Source: an uncultured Treponema sp.
GTDB lineage: Bacteria > Spirochaetota > Spirochaetia > Treponematales > Treponemataceae
Reading direction: 5' to 3'
Assembly: GCA_937885175.1 (NCBI GenBank)
Contig: CAKZZO010000025.1
Coordinates: 1 to 49,019 of the forward strand
Length of the DNA stretch: 49,019 nucleotides
In this document: positions 16,706 to 25,676 of the stretch, piece by piece
Layout of the letters: each line of letters starts with the position of its first letter
Position numbering within the stretch: the stretch's first letter is position 1
Notes under the pieces: generated by a model
Told to the model about the DNA's origin: nothing
Databases searched by the model: none
Seen by the model: only the letters and a program-made list of their open reading frames with translations
Translations under genes and position numbers: made by a program

Positions 16706-17995
16706 TTACAATATCTCCGCCACGGCATCCGCCAGCGTCTTTCCCTCATCAAGCAGAATGCTTTCCCTGCAACCGGCATTTTTTCCCGCGTCTGCGTCAC
16801 GCTGGCTGTCGCCAATCATGTAGCTTTGTGACAGGTCTATGTTAAAGTCCTCTGCGGCCTTTAGAAGCATTCCTGCCTTAGGCTTGCGACAGTCGCACTC
16901 GCACTTGTAGGCTATGCGCTCTCCTTCAAAGCCCCTGTCGGTGTGGTGGGGACAGTAGTAGATTGCATCTAAGTATGCGCCTTCCTTTCCCAAGAGGGTT
17001 TCCAGTTTGTTGTGGATTTCCTGAAGTTCGGGAAAATCAATGTCACCGCGGGCGATTCCCGGCTGGTTTGTGACCACAATGGCAAGATATCCTGAATCGT
17101 TGATTTTTTTGATTGCCTCTGCGGCTCCCGGAAGCAGTTCCATACCGTCAAGTTTGGTCAGAAATCCCACGAATTTGTTGATAGTGCCGTCACGGTCAAG
17201 GAAAACTGCCTTTTGCTTGTGGCTTAGGTTTCTCTGGCTTACAAGACCGCTTTTGATGTCGGCCTCGGTGGCATAGTAGCGGTCGGGCGTGCCCATGTCC
17301 TTGATGTATTCGGGGGTGTCGTAGGCATAAATCTTTCCGTCTGCAACGGCGGGCTTTAAAACATCCCGGTCAAGGTCGATTTTTTCTTTGGTAAGGCGCT
17401 CTTTTGCCTTTAGCAGCAGGCGGGGATTAATCATTTCTATTCCCGCATTCACTCGGTTCTTGTACCAGAGCCGCTCATCTTCCTTGTTCATCCAGCGGAT
17501 TACGCGTTTCGTGTCCTGAGGGAAGTCTCCTTCCTTTGCGGGGGGAAGAATCTCCGTTACCAGAAGGGAAGAGTCGTATGGGTGTCCGTTGGGATGGGCG
17601 ACCAGGGTTGCGTCCGCGTCATGTGATTTATGGAAAGAAGCGAGGCGGGAAAAGTCCAGGTCAAAAATCGTGTCGCCGCAGAGAAGGAGAAAATCCTCGC
17701 CCGAGTCGATAAGACCTTCGATTTTGTAAAGGGCGCCGGCCGTTCCAAGGGGCTCACTTTCTTCATAATAGCTGATTTTTACCCCAAAGCGGGAGCCGTC
17801 CTCAAAGTATTCGCGGATAAAATGCCCCAGATGCCCGATTACCAGCGTTATGTCGGTCAGTCCGTTCCTTTTGAGGCATTCAATCTGATGCTCCAGAATC
17901 GGTTTTCCGCAGATTTGAATCATGGGCTTGGGAATGTCGCTTGCAATTGAAGCGATTCTCGTTCCCTTGCCGCCAGCCATTATGACAGTTCGCAT
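16706..17995 (-). CDS. HddC-GmhB fusion: heptose-1-P guanylyltransferase and heptose bisphosphatase
   Basis: 429 residues from ATG 17995; GGAAGG lies ten bases upstream, inside a longer TTG-started frame that I reject. N-terminal half (~1-230) is a sugar-phosphate nucleotidyltransferase (MRTVIMAGGKGTRIASIASD, PKPMIQICGKPILEHQIE, LLLCGDTIFDLD), of the HddC kind. C-terminal half (~260-425) is a HAD phosphatase of the GmhB/HisB-N type with FLDRDGTINK (D267, D269), VVTNQPGIARG, a Zn-binding CPHH...CECDCRKPKAG cluster and MIGDSQRDADAG. With the isomerase and kinase next to it, this completes GDP-D-glycero-alpha-D-manno-heptose synthesis (GmhA, HddA, GmhB, HddC), with two of the four steps on one chain. 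Five bases separate its start from the gmhA stop. Confidence 0.9.
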   Translation of the reverse strand: MRTVIMAGGKGTRIASIASDIPKPMIQICGKPILEHQIECLKRNGLTDITLVIGHLGHFIREYFEDGSRFGVKISYYEESEPLGTAGALYKIEGLIDSGEDFLLLCGDTIFDLDFSRLASFHKSHDADATLVAHPNGHPYDSSLLVTEILPPAKEGDFPQDTKRVIRWMNKEDERLWYKNRVNAGIEMINPRLLLKAKERLTKEKIDLDRDVLKPAVADGKIYAYDTPEYIKDMGTPDRYYATEADIKSGLVSQRNLSHKQKAVFLDRDGTINKFVGFLTKLDGMELLPGAAEAIKKINDSGYLAIVVTNQPGIARGDIDFPELQEIHNKLETLLGKEGAYLDAIYYCPHHTDRGFEGERIAYKCECDCRKPKAGMLLKAAEDFNIDLSQSYMIGDSQRDADAGKNAGCRESILLDEGKTLADAVAEIL

Positions 17996-18000
17996 TGCTT

Positions 18001-18633
18001 TTATTCCTTCCAAAAGTGTTCCTCAATTTCAAGACAGAGGGCATGGTAAACAGGCAGGTGATACTCCTGAATCATAAAAGTCTCGTTTGAAGGAACGATA
18101 ATCGTGATGTCTGCGAGGCTCTTGATTTTGCCGCCGCTTTTTCCGGTGAGGGCAATTGTCTTTAAGCCCCTGGCCTTTGCAACGACAGTGGCGTAAATCA
18201 CATCGGCAGAGTTTCCGCTGGTGGTGATTCCAAGGAAAATGTCCTCAGGCTTACCGTAGCCGTTTACCTGCTGGGCAAACATGACGTTTCCGTCCACATC
18301 GTTCAGGCTTGCCGTCATGAGGGCAGACTGGTTGGTAAGGGCTATGGCTGGAAGCGAGCCCTGCAGTTTGTCAGAAAGATAGGCGCCCGTGTCGGCGTCA
18401 ATTTCCTTGAGCTTTGCAAGAAAATCATTGCTTGGCTTACGGATTTTGACGAATGATTTTAAGAGTTCGCCGCAGATATGGTCAGAGTCCGCCGCGCTTC
18501 CGCCGTTTCCCGCGACCAGAAGTTTTCCGCCCTTTTCGTAGGAGGCGATTAAGGCCTCGCTTGCGGCGCGAATGTCTTTTTCGCAGACAGACAGGGCGGG
18601 ATATCGTTCTATAAGTTCCTTGATGTGATCCAT
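18001..18633 (-). CDS. gmhA: Phosphoheptose (sedoheptulose-7-P) isomerase
   Basis: 210 residues from ATG 18633 with GGAG five bases upstream; six extra codons of open frame before it are ignored. SIS-fold isomerase turning sedoheptulose 7-phosphate into D-glycero-D-manno-heptose 7-phosphate in the cytoplasm. Motifs: LLVAGNGGSAADSDHICGEL (~35-55), FLGITTSGNSADVIYATVVA (~125-145), IALTGKSGGKI and the catalytic-site helix near the C-terminus (MIQEYHLPVYHALCLEIEEH). First committed enzyme of the heptose branch, directly followed by the HddC-GmhB fusion gene. Confidence 0.93.
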   Translation of the reverse strand: MDHIKELIERYPALSVCEKDIRAASEALIASYEKGGKLLVAGNGGSAADSDHICGELLKSFVKIRKPSNDFLAKLKEIDADTGAYLSDKLQGSLPAIALTNQSALMTASLNDVDGNVMFAQQVNGYGKPEDIFLGITTSGNSADVIYATVVAKARGLKTIALTGKSGGKIKSLADITIIVPSNETFMIQEYHLPVYHALCLEIEEHFWKE

Positions 18634-18669
18634 AAAATCTCCACGCGCCATGGACGGCGCATTTGTTTT

Positions 18670-19662
18670 TTATTCAAAGTCCTCAGCCTGATAGAAGACA
18701 ATTTTTGTTCCTTCGTTTTCAAACTGAAAGGGAACGTGCAGCTGGTTTTTGAGGGCCGCGCGCACGGCATCCTGTTTTTCTTTCGGAACATAGAAAAGCA
18801 AAAATCCGCCGCCACCGGCACCAAGGAGTTTTCCGCCCAATGCACCTGCCTTGATGGCCGCATTGTACTGCTCATCGATTGAATCTGAAGAAATGCCTGA
18901 AGAAATGCCCCGCTTTAACTGCCAGGTGTAGTCAAGCAGACGGCCAAAATCGTCCAAGTCAGAATTCTTCTGGACCAAAACCTGCTCCGCCTTGTCTACT
19001 AATTCATACATCTTGAGAAGCTCTTGAGTCTTATCCTTCATGGACTTCTCTGTTTTTTTCTGCACGTCAGAAGAAAAACGTGAGATTCCCGTAAAGAAAA
19101 GCATGAGATTGTCATTGAGGGCTTTTTTCCGCTCAGGGGAGATGATGACGGGATTTACCGCATAGCCGTCAGCGGAAAAATTGATGCGGTTCAGTCCGCC
19201 AAACGAAGCCGCAATCTGATCCTGAATGCCGCCTGCCTCAGCGCAGAGAACCCGCTCCAAGTGAATGGCATCATCAGCCAGCTTCCGTTTGTCGGCATAT
19301 TTGCCTTTGAGTGCATAGAAGGCCTCTAGCATTCCCACTGCAAAAGACGATGAAGTGCCCAGTCCCGTGCGGGCCGGCAGATCTGAATCGTAGACAAGAC
19401 GGATTTCATGCATGTCTAACCACTCCATGGCATTGCGGATTGCCGGGTGATTGATTTCTGCATAGGAGTTTACCTTTTCTTCTTTTGAATAGGTGAGATG
19501 CGTCTTGTAGTCAAAAAAACGGGGCAGGTGACGGACGGTGACATAGCAGTACTTGTCGAAAGTCGTAGAAAGAACGGCTCCGCCATGCTCATTGTAAAAA
19601 CCGGAGAAATCAGTTCCGCCGCCAAAAAATGACATGCGGAAGGGTGTGCGTGTGATAATCAT
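18670..19662 (-). CDS. hddA: D-glycero-D-manno-heptose 7-phosphate kinase (GHMP kinase)
   Basis: 330-residue GHMP kinase. N-terminus MIITRTPFRMSFFGGGTDFS is the family entry motif; ATP-loop PARTGLGTSSSFAVGMLEA near 95-115; C-terminal glycine-rich KLLGAGGGGFLLFYVP near 290. Those features together with gmhA and an HddC-GmhB fusion indicate the alpha-anomer-forming HddA rather than a galactokinase or mevalonate kinase. AAGGAG lies eight bases before the ATG, and the start overlaps the upstream stop by ATGA. Confidence 0.92.
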   Translation of the reverse strand: MIITRTPFRMSFFGGGTDFSGFYNEHGGAVLSTTFDKYCYVTVRHLPRFFDYKTHLTYSKEEKVNSYAEINHPAIRNAMEWLDMHEIRLVYDSDLPARTGLGTSSSFAVGMLEAFYALKGKYADKRKLADDAIHLERVLCAEAGGIQDQIAASFGGLNRINFSADGYAVNPVIISPERKKALNDNLMLFFTGISRFSSDVQKKTEKSMKDKTQELLKMYELVDKAEQVLVQKNSDLDDFGRLLDYTWQLKRGISSGISSDSIDEQYNAAIKAGALGGKLLGAGGGGFLLFYVPKEKQDAVRAALKNQLHVPFQFENEGTKIVFYQAEDFE

Positions 19663-21488
19663 ACTATGAACTCCTTGAGGACGCTGACCAGCGTATTGTT
19701 GTCCTTTTCATCTCGAATTGCTATGCGGATATAATTTTTGCCTTCGAACATTTTCTTTGACGAAAGGTCTTTTATGAAAATCTGTTTTGTCTCCAGCAGT
19801 TTCTCCGCCATGTCTTTACTTGAAATACAGCCGTCTTCCAGTCTGCAGAGCAGAAAATTTGCCTGACTGGGGTAGACTTTCAGCTGTTTGAAGTGAGAAA
19901 GTTCCTTGATAAAGCGATTTCTTTCCTCTGCAATTGAGTCGCAGGCAGCCTTGTAGGCAGACTTATACTTGTCGTAAATCTGCATGAAATACTCGCCAAA
20001 TGAATTTATGTTCCAGATGGCATTTGCCTTGCAGATTGTCTTTACGGCGGCGGAATCTTTGTTTACCAGTACGCCCAGACGCAGGCCGGGAACGCCGTAA
20101 CTCTTGCTGATTGACTTTATGATAATGAGGTTTGGATAGTTTTCAATGATTTCTTCATCAATCAGTGTGTAGCGTTTTTCACTGTCGGCAAAATCAATGA
20201 ATGATTCGTCAAAAATAAGCGTAACGCCTCTTGTCTTCAGTTCATCAAGTAAAGAAAGCACTTCATTTTTTTCGATAAAATTGCCTGACGGATTGTCCGG
20301 GTTGATGAGGAGAACCGTATCCGCCTTATTTTCTTTTACGGACTCAAGAATCTCCTTTTTGCCGTAGCTAAAGTCATCGCGTACAGAAATCGGCACGACC
20401 TGTGCATTCTTAAAGCGTTCCGGGTATTCGTTAAAAGTAGGATAGGGGATTGCCACTCTTCCTGTAATGCCTTCGCAAAGAGAGGCAATCAGTTCTGCGG
20501 CACCGTTTCCTACTGCAATATGCTCTGGAAGTACATTGAAAATCTTTCCTGCAAGCAGACTCTGCTGTGCCGCTCCGCTGGGATATTCGGTAAGCAGCGT
20601 TTGAAAATTTGCCTTTAACTCATCAACAAGTTTTTTTGGCGGAAAATAGGGATTTACGAGATAGCAGAAATCTTTAAGCTGGGGAAACCGCCAGTAGCCG
20701 CCATACTGTTTTTGCAGGCGCAGTAGTTGCTCGGATTTTGGTGCAAAGCGGGTTTCCGCAATCGCAAGGTCAGCCGGATCGTCAATTTCGTACCAGTCGT
20801 TTCCGCTTACGACAAAGCCCTTAAGCATATTGGCGGAAAGAAAACTCAGCACTTTGAGGACTTCTTCATAATATTCATTTTTCCCAAATGATTTCTGATA
20901 GGCTTCCAAGAAGGGAACATAATACTGAGCAGAGAAATTTGGTGAGAACTTGTAGATGTTCACGGTCTTGTAATAGGAACTTGTGTTCTGCCAGTCAAAA
21001 TGCTTTTTGTCTACAATGTTTACGATGTTGTTTTCTTCATCAAGCTGGGTACAGGTGCCGTCCATCCACGACTCAAAGGGAGAAACCATGGCAAGATTTG
21101 GATTTTTGTCTGCGATAATGCGGGTAATCAACTCTGGCTTAAAGATGATGTCGCTTTCAAGCAGCAGGGTGTCATCCTTTTCCATTTCCCTGCGGGCAAG
21201 ATAAAGCGAGTAGATATTGTTTGTTTTATCGTAGACGGCATTTTCAATAAAATCAATTTTCATGCCCTTCAAGTTAGATTCATTGAATTTTGAATTGATA
21301 TAGTCTTTTAAGAGAGAACCCTTGTAGCCAATAACCATGACAAGCCGCGTGATTCCGTTCGCCGCAAGAGATTCGATTGCGTATTCAATGAGTGCCTTTC
21401 CATTTACTTTGACCATGCACTTTGTCGCGCCCTTTGTATAACGTCCGAGGCGTTTCCCCATGCCTGCCGCAAGAATAATTGCCTGCAT
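19659..21488 (-). CDS. Nucleotidyltransferase-PLP enzyme fusion, copy 2
   Basis: 609 residues from ATG 21488 (GGGAG seven bases upstream). N-terminal nucleotidyltransferase (~1-240: MQAIILAAGMGKRLGRYTKG, CMVKVNGKALIEYAIESLAA, YDKTNNIYSLYLA, LLESDIIF), then a CobD/HisC-like fold-type-I PLP domain (~255-609: VNPYFPPKKLVDEL, VGNGAAELI, LLINPDNPSGNF, LIFDESFIDFAD, IIKSISKSYGVPGLRLGV with PLP lysine ~K462, and IRIAIRDEKDNN). It has no winged-helix front, unlike copy 1, and the two copies are clearly diverged. A threonine-phosphate- or serine-phosphate-decarboxylase activity coupled to CTP activation would give CDP-aminopropanol or CDP-ethanolamine; transamination is the alternative. Third gene of module 2, overlapping hddA by ATGA. 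Confidence 0.85.
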   Translation of the reverse strand: MQAIILAAGMGKRLGRYTKGATKCMVKVNGKALIEYAIESLAANGITRLVMVIGYKGSLLKDYINSKFNESNLKGMKIDFIENAVYDKTNNIYSLYLARREMEKDDTLLLESDIIFKPELITRIIADKNPNLAMVSPFESWMDGTCTQLDEENNIVNIVDKKHFDWQNTSSYYKTVNIYKFSPNFSAQYYVPFLEAYQKSFGKNEYYEEVLKVLSFLSANMLKGFVVSGNDWYEIDDPADLAIAETRFAPKSEQLLRLQKQYGGYWRFPQLKDFCYLVNPYFPPKKLVDELKANFQTLLTEYPSGAAQQSLLAGKIFNVLPEHIAVGNGAAELIASLCEGITGRVAIPYPTFNEYPERFKNAQVVPISVRDDFSYGKKEILESVKENKADTVLLINPDNPSGNFIEKNEVLSLLDELKTRGVTLIFDESFIDFADSEKRYTLIDEEIIENYPNLIIIKSISKSYGVPGLRLGVLVNKDSAAVKTICKANAIWNINSFGEYFMQIYDKYKSAYKAACDSIAEERNRFIKELSHFKQLKVYPSQANFLLCRLEDGCISSKDMAEKLLETKQIFIKDLSSKKMFEGKNYIRIAIRDEKDNNTLVSVLKEFIV

Positions 21489-21503
21489 TACTTTTTCTCC
21501 CAT

Positions 21504-21644
21504 AAAAAGTCAAGAAAAATGCTTCAGCATTTGAGTGACTTTTTACGCCGTTCCGCAATGCAATGAGGAACGGCAGTTGATAATAAGTTTGCGACGCAAA
21601 CTTCGCAAAGATAAAAACTGACACTATTTCAGGCAGTTTTTATC
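21504..21644. repeat. Cluster of four inverted repeats between module 2 genes
   Basis: Four perfect inverted repeats in 141 bases: AAAAAGTCA/TGACTTTTT (21504-21512, 21536-21544) enclosing AAATGC/GCATTT (21517-21532); GCCGTTCC/GGAACGGC (21547-21574); AAGTTTGC/GCAAACTT (21585-21603); and GATAAAAACTG/CAGTTTTTATC (21610-21644), the last covering the stop of the 21629 gene. A partial terminator or mRNA-stability element between two operon genes is likely. It is the only sizeable gap within the packed heptose/module segment. Confidence 0.7.
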
Positions 21645-22909
21645 TTGCTTTCCTCTGTTTTATTGTCAATGCGAGAGAGCGTCTGAATCATAAAATCAGC
21701 GATTTTTTCTCCCGCCTCTCCCTGATGCTGCCATGCCTCGGCCTTTGCCTTTGCGCGGGCTTCTGCAAGATTTTCATTGTCACTTATGCCCTGAATGACA
21801 TTCTTAATATCCGAAAACTGCTCGGATTTTAATTCTATGCCGATTTTTTTAAGAACGCTGAACTGCCAGATATTCTTACCATTGTCCGGCAGGAACCAAG
21901 CATCATAGGGCTTTAAGTTCAGCTCTGCATTTACATACATAACCGGCTTGTCGCACAAAAATGTGTAGTCGTAAATAATACCAGAAAAATCAGAAATCAT
22001 GATGTCCGCTTTTTTCATGGCGTAAATGTTGTCACGCTCGTAATCCCATTCAAGATTTGGAGTGTCAGCATATTTTTTTGTAAGGGCATCCAGCATTTCC
22101 CCCTCTGATTTTTTTGACTGGGGGTGAGGTCGGACGATAATGCGCCAGCCACTTTCAACCAGCGGGGTGAGAAGACTTTCCCCGTATTTTGAAAGCAAGG
22201 CACTCGGCCCCCAGGAAGGAGAGATAAGCACGGTGAAGGGATGGTTTTCTTCTGTTGGTATTGCGTCCATTTTTGCTTTTAGGACATCAAGATAGGGACA
22301 GCCAACCGTGACCAGTTCCTTTTGAGGAATGCCTCGCTGTTCTTCCAAATAGCGAATATCCTTTGCCTGATAGTCACCGCTTAAAAGCACTGAGTCAAAA
22401 AAATCAATACCAAAGAGACGGTACATAGTAGCATCACTTGCGGCATGAAGAATGTGGGCATAGTGCTTTACATTTTTGCTCCGCTTCATCTGATAGACCT
22501 GTAAGCCCGGCGTGGTCATCAAAACTACACCTGCGCTCAGCATGTTCAGATGGACAAAAGCCCTGTTTCCTTCGCCAATGAATTCCGGCTTTACATACTC
22601 ATAGTTTGCGCTGAAAGCGGCATCATGTTCGTCAGAAGTGTAGTAGGCGAGGGGAATCTTTCTTGCCTCAAAAGCCTCGCAGACAGGCTTGAACACATTC
22701 TGATATTGCTTTCCCTCGTTGTAGATGACATAGGGCTTATATGAAGTGTCCGTAGCGGCTTCTCCTGCTTTTTTACCTGACAGAAAAAGTTTAAGTTTGA
22801 GGATTGCGGCTTTGCCAAGGAAAAAGAGCGTTGCCGCGGCACCGATGAAAATAGAAAAGAGCATTGAGCCCGTGCCAGGGTCAATATATAAAGAAAGAGC
22901 GAGAATCAT
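21629..22909 (-). CDS. CDP-glycerol glycerophosphotransferase-family protein, copy 2
   Basis: 426 residues; ATG 22909 with GGAG eight bases upstream, overlapping the upstream gene by ATGA. Paralogue of the protein at 10583-11845: the same leader LYIDPGTGSMLFSIFIGAA, the same body motifs VLISPSWGPSALLSKYGESL, IVRPHPQSKKSEGEML, WDYERDNIYAMKKADIMI and SDFSGIIYDYTFLCDKPVMY. Sequence identity is high along the whole length but the C-termini differ. Expected to transfer a CDP-linked phospho-alcohol group onto a glycan or lipid acceptor at the inner face of the membrane; the actual group is unknown. Second gene of module 2. Confidence 0.83.
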   Translation of the reverse strand: MILALSLYIDPGTGSMLFSIFIGAAATLFFLGKAAILKLKLFLSGKKAGEAATDTSYKPYVIYNEGKQYQNVFKPVCEAFEARKIPLAYYTSDEHDAAFSANYEYVKPEFIGEGNRAFVHLNMLSAGVVLMTTPGLQVYQMKRSKNVKHYAHILHAASDATMYRLFGIDFFDSVLLSGDYQAKDIRYLEEQRGIPQKELVTVGCPYLDVLKAKMDAIPTEENHPFTVLISPSWGPSALLSKYGESLLTPLVESGWRIIVRPHPQSKKSEGEMLDALTKKYADTPNLEWDYERDNIYAMKKADIMISDFSGIIYDYTFLCDKPVMYVNAELNLKPYDAWFLPDNGKNIWQFSVLKKIGIELKSEQFSDIKNVIQGISDNENLAEARAKAKAEAWQHQGEAGEKIADFMIQTLSRIDNKTEESKIKTA

Positions 22910-25641
22910 TTTTGCGGCTCCTTTTGCTTCATTGTTTCAATGTCTTCTGCTGAAAGCTGTCTCCAATTTTCAGCAACAAATATATTGTCTTTGACAAACC
23001 ACCATTGGTCATCACTAATGGCGAATGTATTTGTATTGTTGTGCTTGGGCATGTGGGCATGGCTTGATGTGACGACAATGCCCTTGTCTTTTTGGGCAGT
23101 AAGTTCTTTGCCTGAATAGGGATTAACAGGATGCTCTAGGATTCCGTCAAGCGCAATCAGGGGAACATCCGCATTGGTCATAAAATCCTGATTATATGAG
23201 AGTTTTCCCTCTGCACCAAAGTCCTTTACCAAAAGCGTGGGATGGAAGTGCCCCCGTCCGGGATTTACGTCAAATTCAGACTCATCAAAATTTTCACTTT
23301 CCTTATCAACTCCTCCATGGTCTGAGACAATGATGATTCTGGTATTGTCATACACGCCATTTTCTTTGAGATACTGCAAGTATGCTCCCACACGTTTGAT
23401 TGCGGCCGCGTTAATGCCATAGTCATCTCGGTCAGAGTATTTTGTCTTTCCCGTGTTTGTTATGGTGTTGACCGGTACATAGTCTGGTGCCTGCAATGCA
23501 TGTGCATCGTGCGGAGTATCATTTGCCATAATAAGGCAGGCATTTTCACGGGGAGATTCAAAGTCTGTAATGCGGGGAAGATAATCAAGCACAGAATACC
23601 AGCCAAGCCAGCGGGTTAAATTCTCGCCGTTTTTATCAGATGACCACCAGTGACCGCTATTATAGAGTGCTTTTCTGAAAATCAAGGGAAGGTTTTTAAA
23701 AACACTGAAATACAGCAAGTTTCTGCGGATAGCACTATCCGATGTGTTGAGTGATGAAGTCGCTTCATTTTCTTTATACCAAATGTCTGAATACTTTGCA
23801 TACAGCATCTGGGCATTGATGGACGGCCATTCAGAAAAGAATGTCATGTCAGGCGGAAAGTCACTGTAGTTTGCCCATGACAAATCCGCAGTATTAACAT
23901 AATAATCTGCCTGTTCATCAAAAATACGTGGCAAAACAGACAGTGCCTCATTATGCTTTTTCAGCAAGGGCTCATCGGAGCGCTTATTGATTTCAAGCGG
24001 AGCATATTCATAGCCACCATAAATGGGGGGCGCGCCCATAATGGTATGTCCACCATAGGAAGCCGTGTTCTGATACAGCGTAAATCCAGAATATATTTCA
24101 TATAATTCAGGACTTTCGTCAAAAATCGTAGGAATATACCAGTTCTGCTCTCTGTCAAGCATAAATACGAGAACATTCCTACCTGTTTTGGACAAGTGGA
24201 AAACAGGTTTGAGCGACACTTCTGAACTTGAAAGTTTCTTATAGTCCTCATATCCTGCGTGAATTGTGCCCAGATGCATAAAGGAAAAAGATGCAAGCGC
24301 AAGAGTAAGAATGAAGAAAATAGAAGGAAGAAATTTTGATGCAATAAAGAATGCCAGTAATGTGAATGCAAGTACAACGAGAGCCATTGCACCGAGATTT
24401 ATAAAGGCATCTGGTAGAGAAGGCTGCGTTTCAACGCCACTGTCAAAGGTAATTAAGAGGGACAAATCACCATAATTGCCAGAAAAGAAGAATGTGTTTA
24501 CAAGCGCACCTAATGCCATGCAAGAGAAAATAATGGCAAAGAGGGAAGCAACTTCTTTTTTATTATGGAAAAGCCCATATATGCAGGCAGGCCAAAAAAG
24601 AAAGAGACCTATCGCTTGAAAAAAAGTGTTCCAGACAAAACCAGCTGGATTGGGATTTGCTCCGATTCCTGAAAATTCTTTTGGTGAGGACGCAATGATT
24701 GTTGAAGGAATAAAAAGCCCCGCCAAAACGCTCATTGTAAGTGCGGCGGCAAAAAAAAGCATGGCAGAGACTTTCGGATTATCAGTAATACCTTTAAAAA
24801 CGGTTCTTAAAACATATGAACTTGCCTTTATAAGGAATGGAAGAAAAAAAACAAGACTCATCAAAATGGTAAGCAGAATTTTGCTGTCAAGATGCGTCTC
24901 TGAAAAGAAATCTATGCCAATGATAGCGAGTGCCACGCAGACACACATGAAAATCCAGAATGATTTAAGAGGATTCTTTAACTTATAGAAAACATTTTTT
25001 ACCAGGGAAAAGACATTGTTCATCGTCCAATACAGGACAAGCCCGCTGGGAGAATTGTAGAGAATGACAAGGAAAATCAAGGCCATGCCGTAAATCTGGG
25101 CTTTTTCCTTAAAGGCAAAACCTTTAGTGTAGATTGCTCCGGCAAGAATGTTAATGAGCGTCATTGCAATCGGCAGAATATTGACTGCAAAGCCGCCAAT
25201 GGTAAAGAGGGCATCCGGCTGCCCCATGTTTTTGATAAAAAGAAACGATTCCCCCTGCAGCATGGAAAGATTGGAAAGATAAGAGTAAGCCGCCATAAAG
25301 AAAGGAATCTGAATCAAAAGTCCGAAAGAAGAGCGCAAGGCCATCATGGGGTGATAATGATTCTCACTGTAGTAGGCAGTGGTCATCATGTAACGCTCGT
25401 CACCAGTAAAAGTCGCCTTGATATGCTCCAGCACAGACGAAAGTTTTTTTTGAACATCGCGTTCAACCTGCTGCCAGTGTTCTGCCACCGCATACAGGGG
25501 AAGGCAGAGAAGCGTGATGCCGATGCTTACACCGATAACAGAAACTCCTGCAATATCTGTAATCCTATAGAAAAAAGTGTAGATGAATTCAATGAGCAGA
25601 TACAGTGGATAAATGACAATTGTATAGAGAGTATTAATCAT
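22906..25641 (-). CDS. YidC-like / alkaline-phosphatase-superfamily transferase fusion, copy 2
   Basis: 911 residues from ATG 25641 (MINTLYTIVIYPLYLLIEF), chosen because it aligns with the start of copy 1; the longer frame begins at a TTG. No good ribosome site precedes it. YidC-like block ~1-225 (ITLLCLPLYAVAEHWQQVER, SFGLLIQIPFFMAAYSYLS, LYNSPSGLVLYWTMNNVFSL), extra membrane helices ~225-480, then the alkaline-phosphatase-type domain with VFMLDREQNW (~D496), SYGGHTIMGAP (~T533), IIIVSDHGGVD (~D774) and NPGRGHFHPTLLV. All metal/nucleophile positions match copy 1, so both are probably active. Also lacks the YidC groove Arg (Thr in its place). First gene of module 2, 35 bases after the GT4 gene. 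Confidence 0.8.
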   Translation of the reverse strand: MINTLYTIVIYPLYLLIEFIYTFFYRITDIAGVSVIGVSIGITLLCLPLYAVAEHWQQVERDVQKKLSSVLEHIKATFTGDERYMMTTAYYSENHYHPMMALRSSFGLLIQIPFFMAAYSYLSNLSMLQGESFLFIKNMGQPDALFTIGGFAVNILPIAMTLINILAGAIYTKGFAFKEKAQIYGMALIFLVILYNSPSGLVLYWTMNNVFSLVKNVFYKLKNPLKSFWIFMCVCVALAIIGIDFFSETHLDSKILLTILMSLVFFLPFLIKASSYVLRTVFKGITDNPKVSAMLFFAAALTMSVLAGLFIPSTIIASSPKEFSGIGANPNPAGFVWNTFFQAIGLFLFWPACIYGLFHNKKEVASLFAIIFSCMALGALVNTFFFSGNYGDLSLLITFDSGVETQPSLPDAFINLGAMALVVLAFTLLAFFIASKFLPSIFFILTLALASFSFMHLGTIHAGYEDYKKLSSSEVSLKPVFHLSKTGRNVLVFMLDREQNWYIPTIFDESPELYEIYSGFTLYQNTASYGGHTIMGAPPIYGGYEYAPLEINKRSDEPLLKKHNEALSVLPRIFDEQADYYVNTADLSWANYSDFPPDMTFFSEWPSINAQMLYAKYSDIWYKENEATSSLNTSDSAIRRNLLYFSVFKNLPLIFRKALYNSGHWWSSDKNGENLTRWLGWYSVLDYLPRITDFESPRENACLIMANDTPHDAHALQAPDYVPVNTITNTGKTKYSDRDDYGINAAAIKRVGAYLQYLKENGVYDNTRIIIVSDHGGVDKESENFDESEFDVNPGRGHFHPTLLVKDFGAEGKLSYNQDFMTNADVPLIALDGILEHPVNPYSGKELTAQKDKGIVVTSSHAHMPKHNNTNTFAISDDQWWFVKDNIFVAENWRQLSAEDIETMKQKEPQK

Positions 25642-25676
25642 AAATACCAAAATTATACCGTACCGACATTTGAAAG

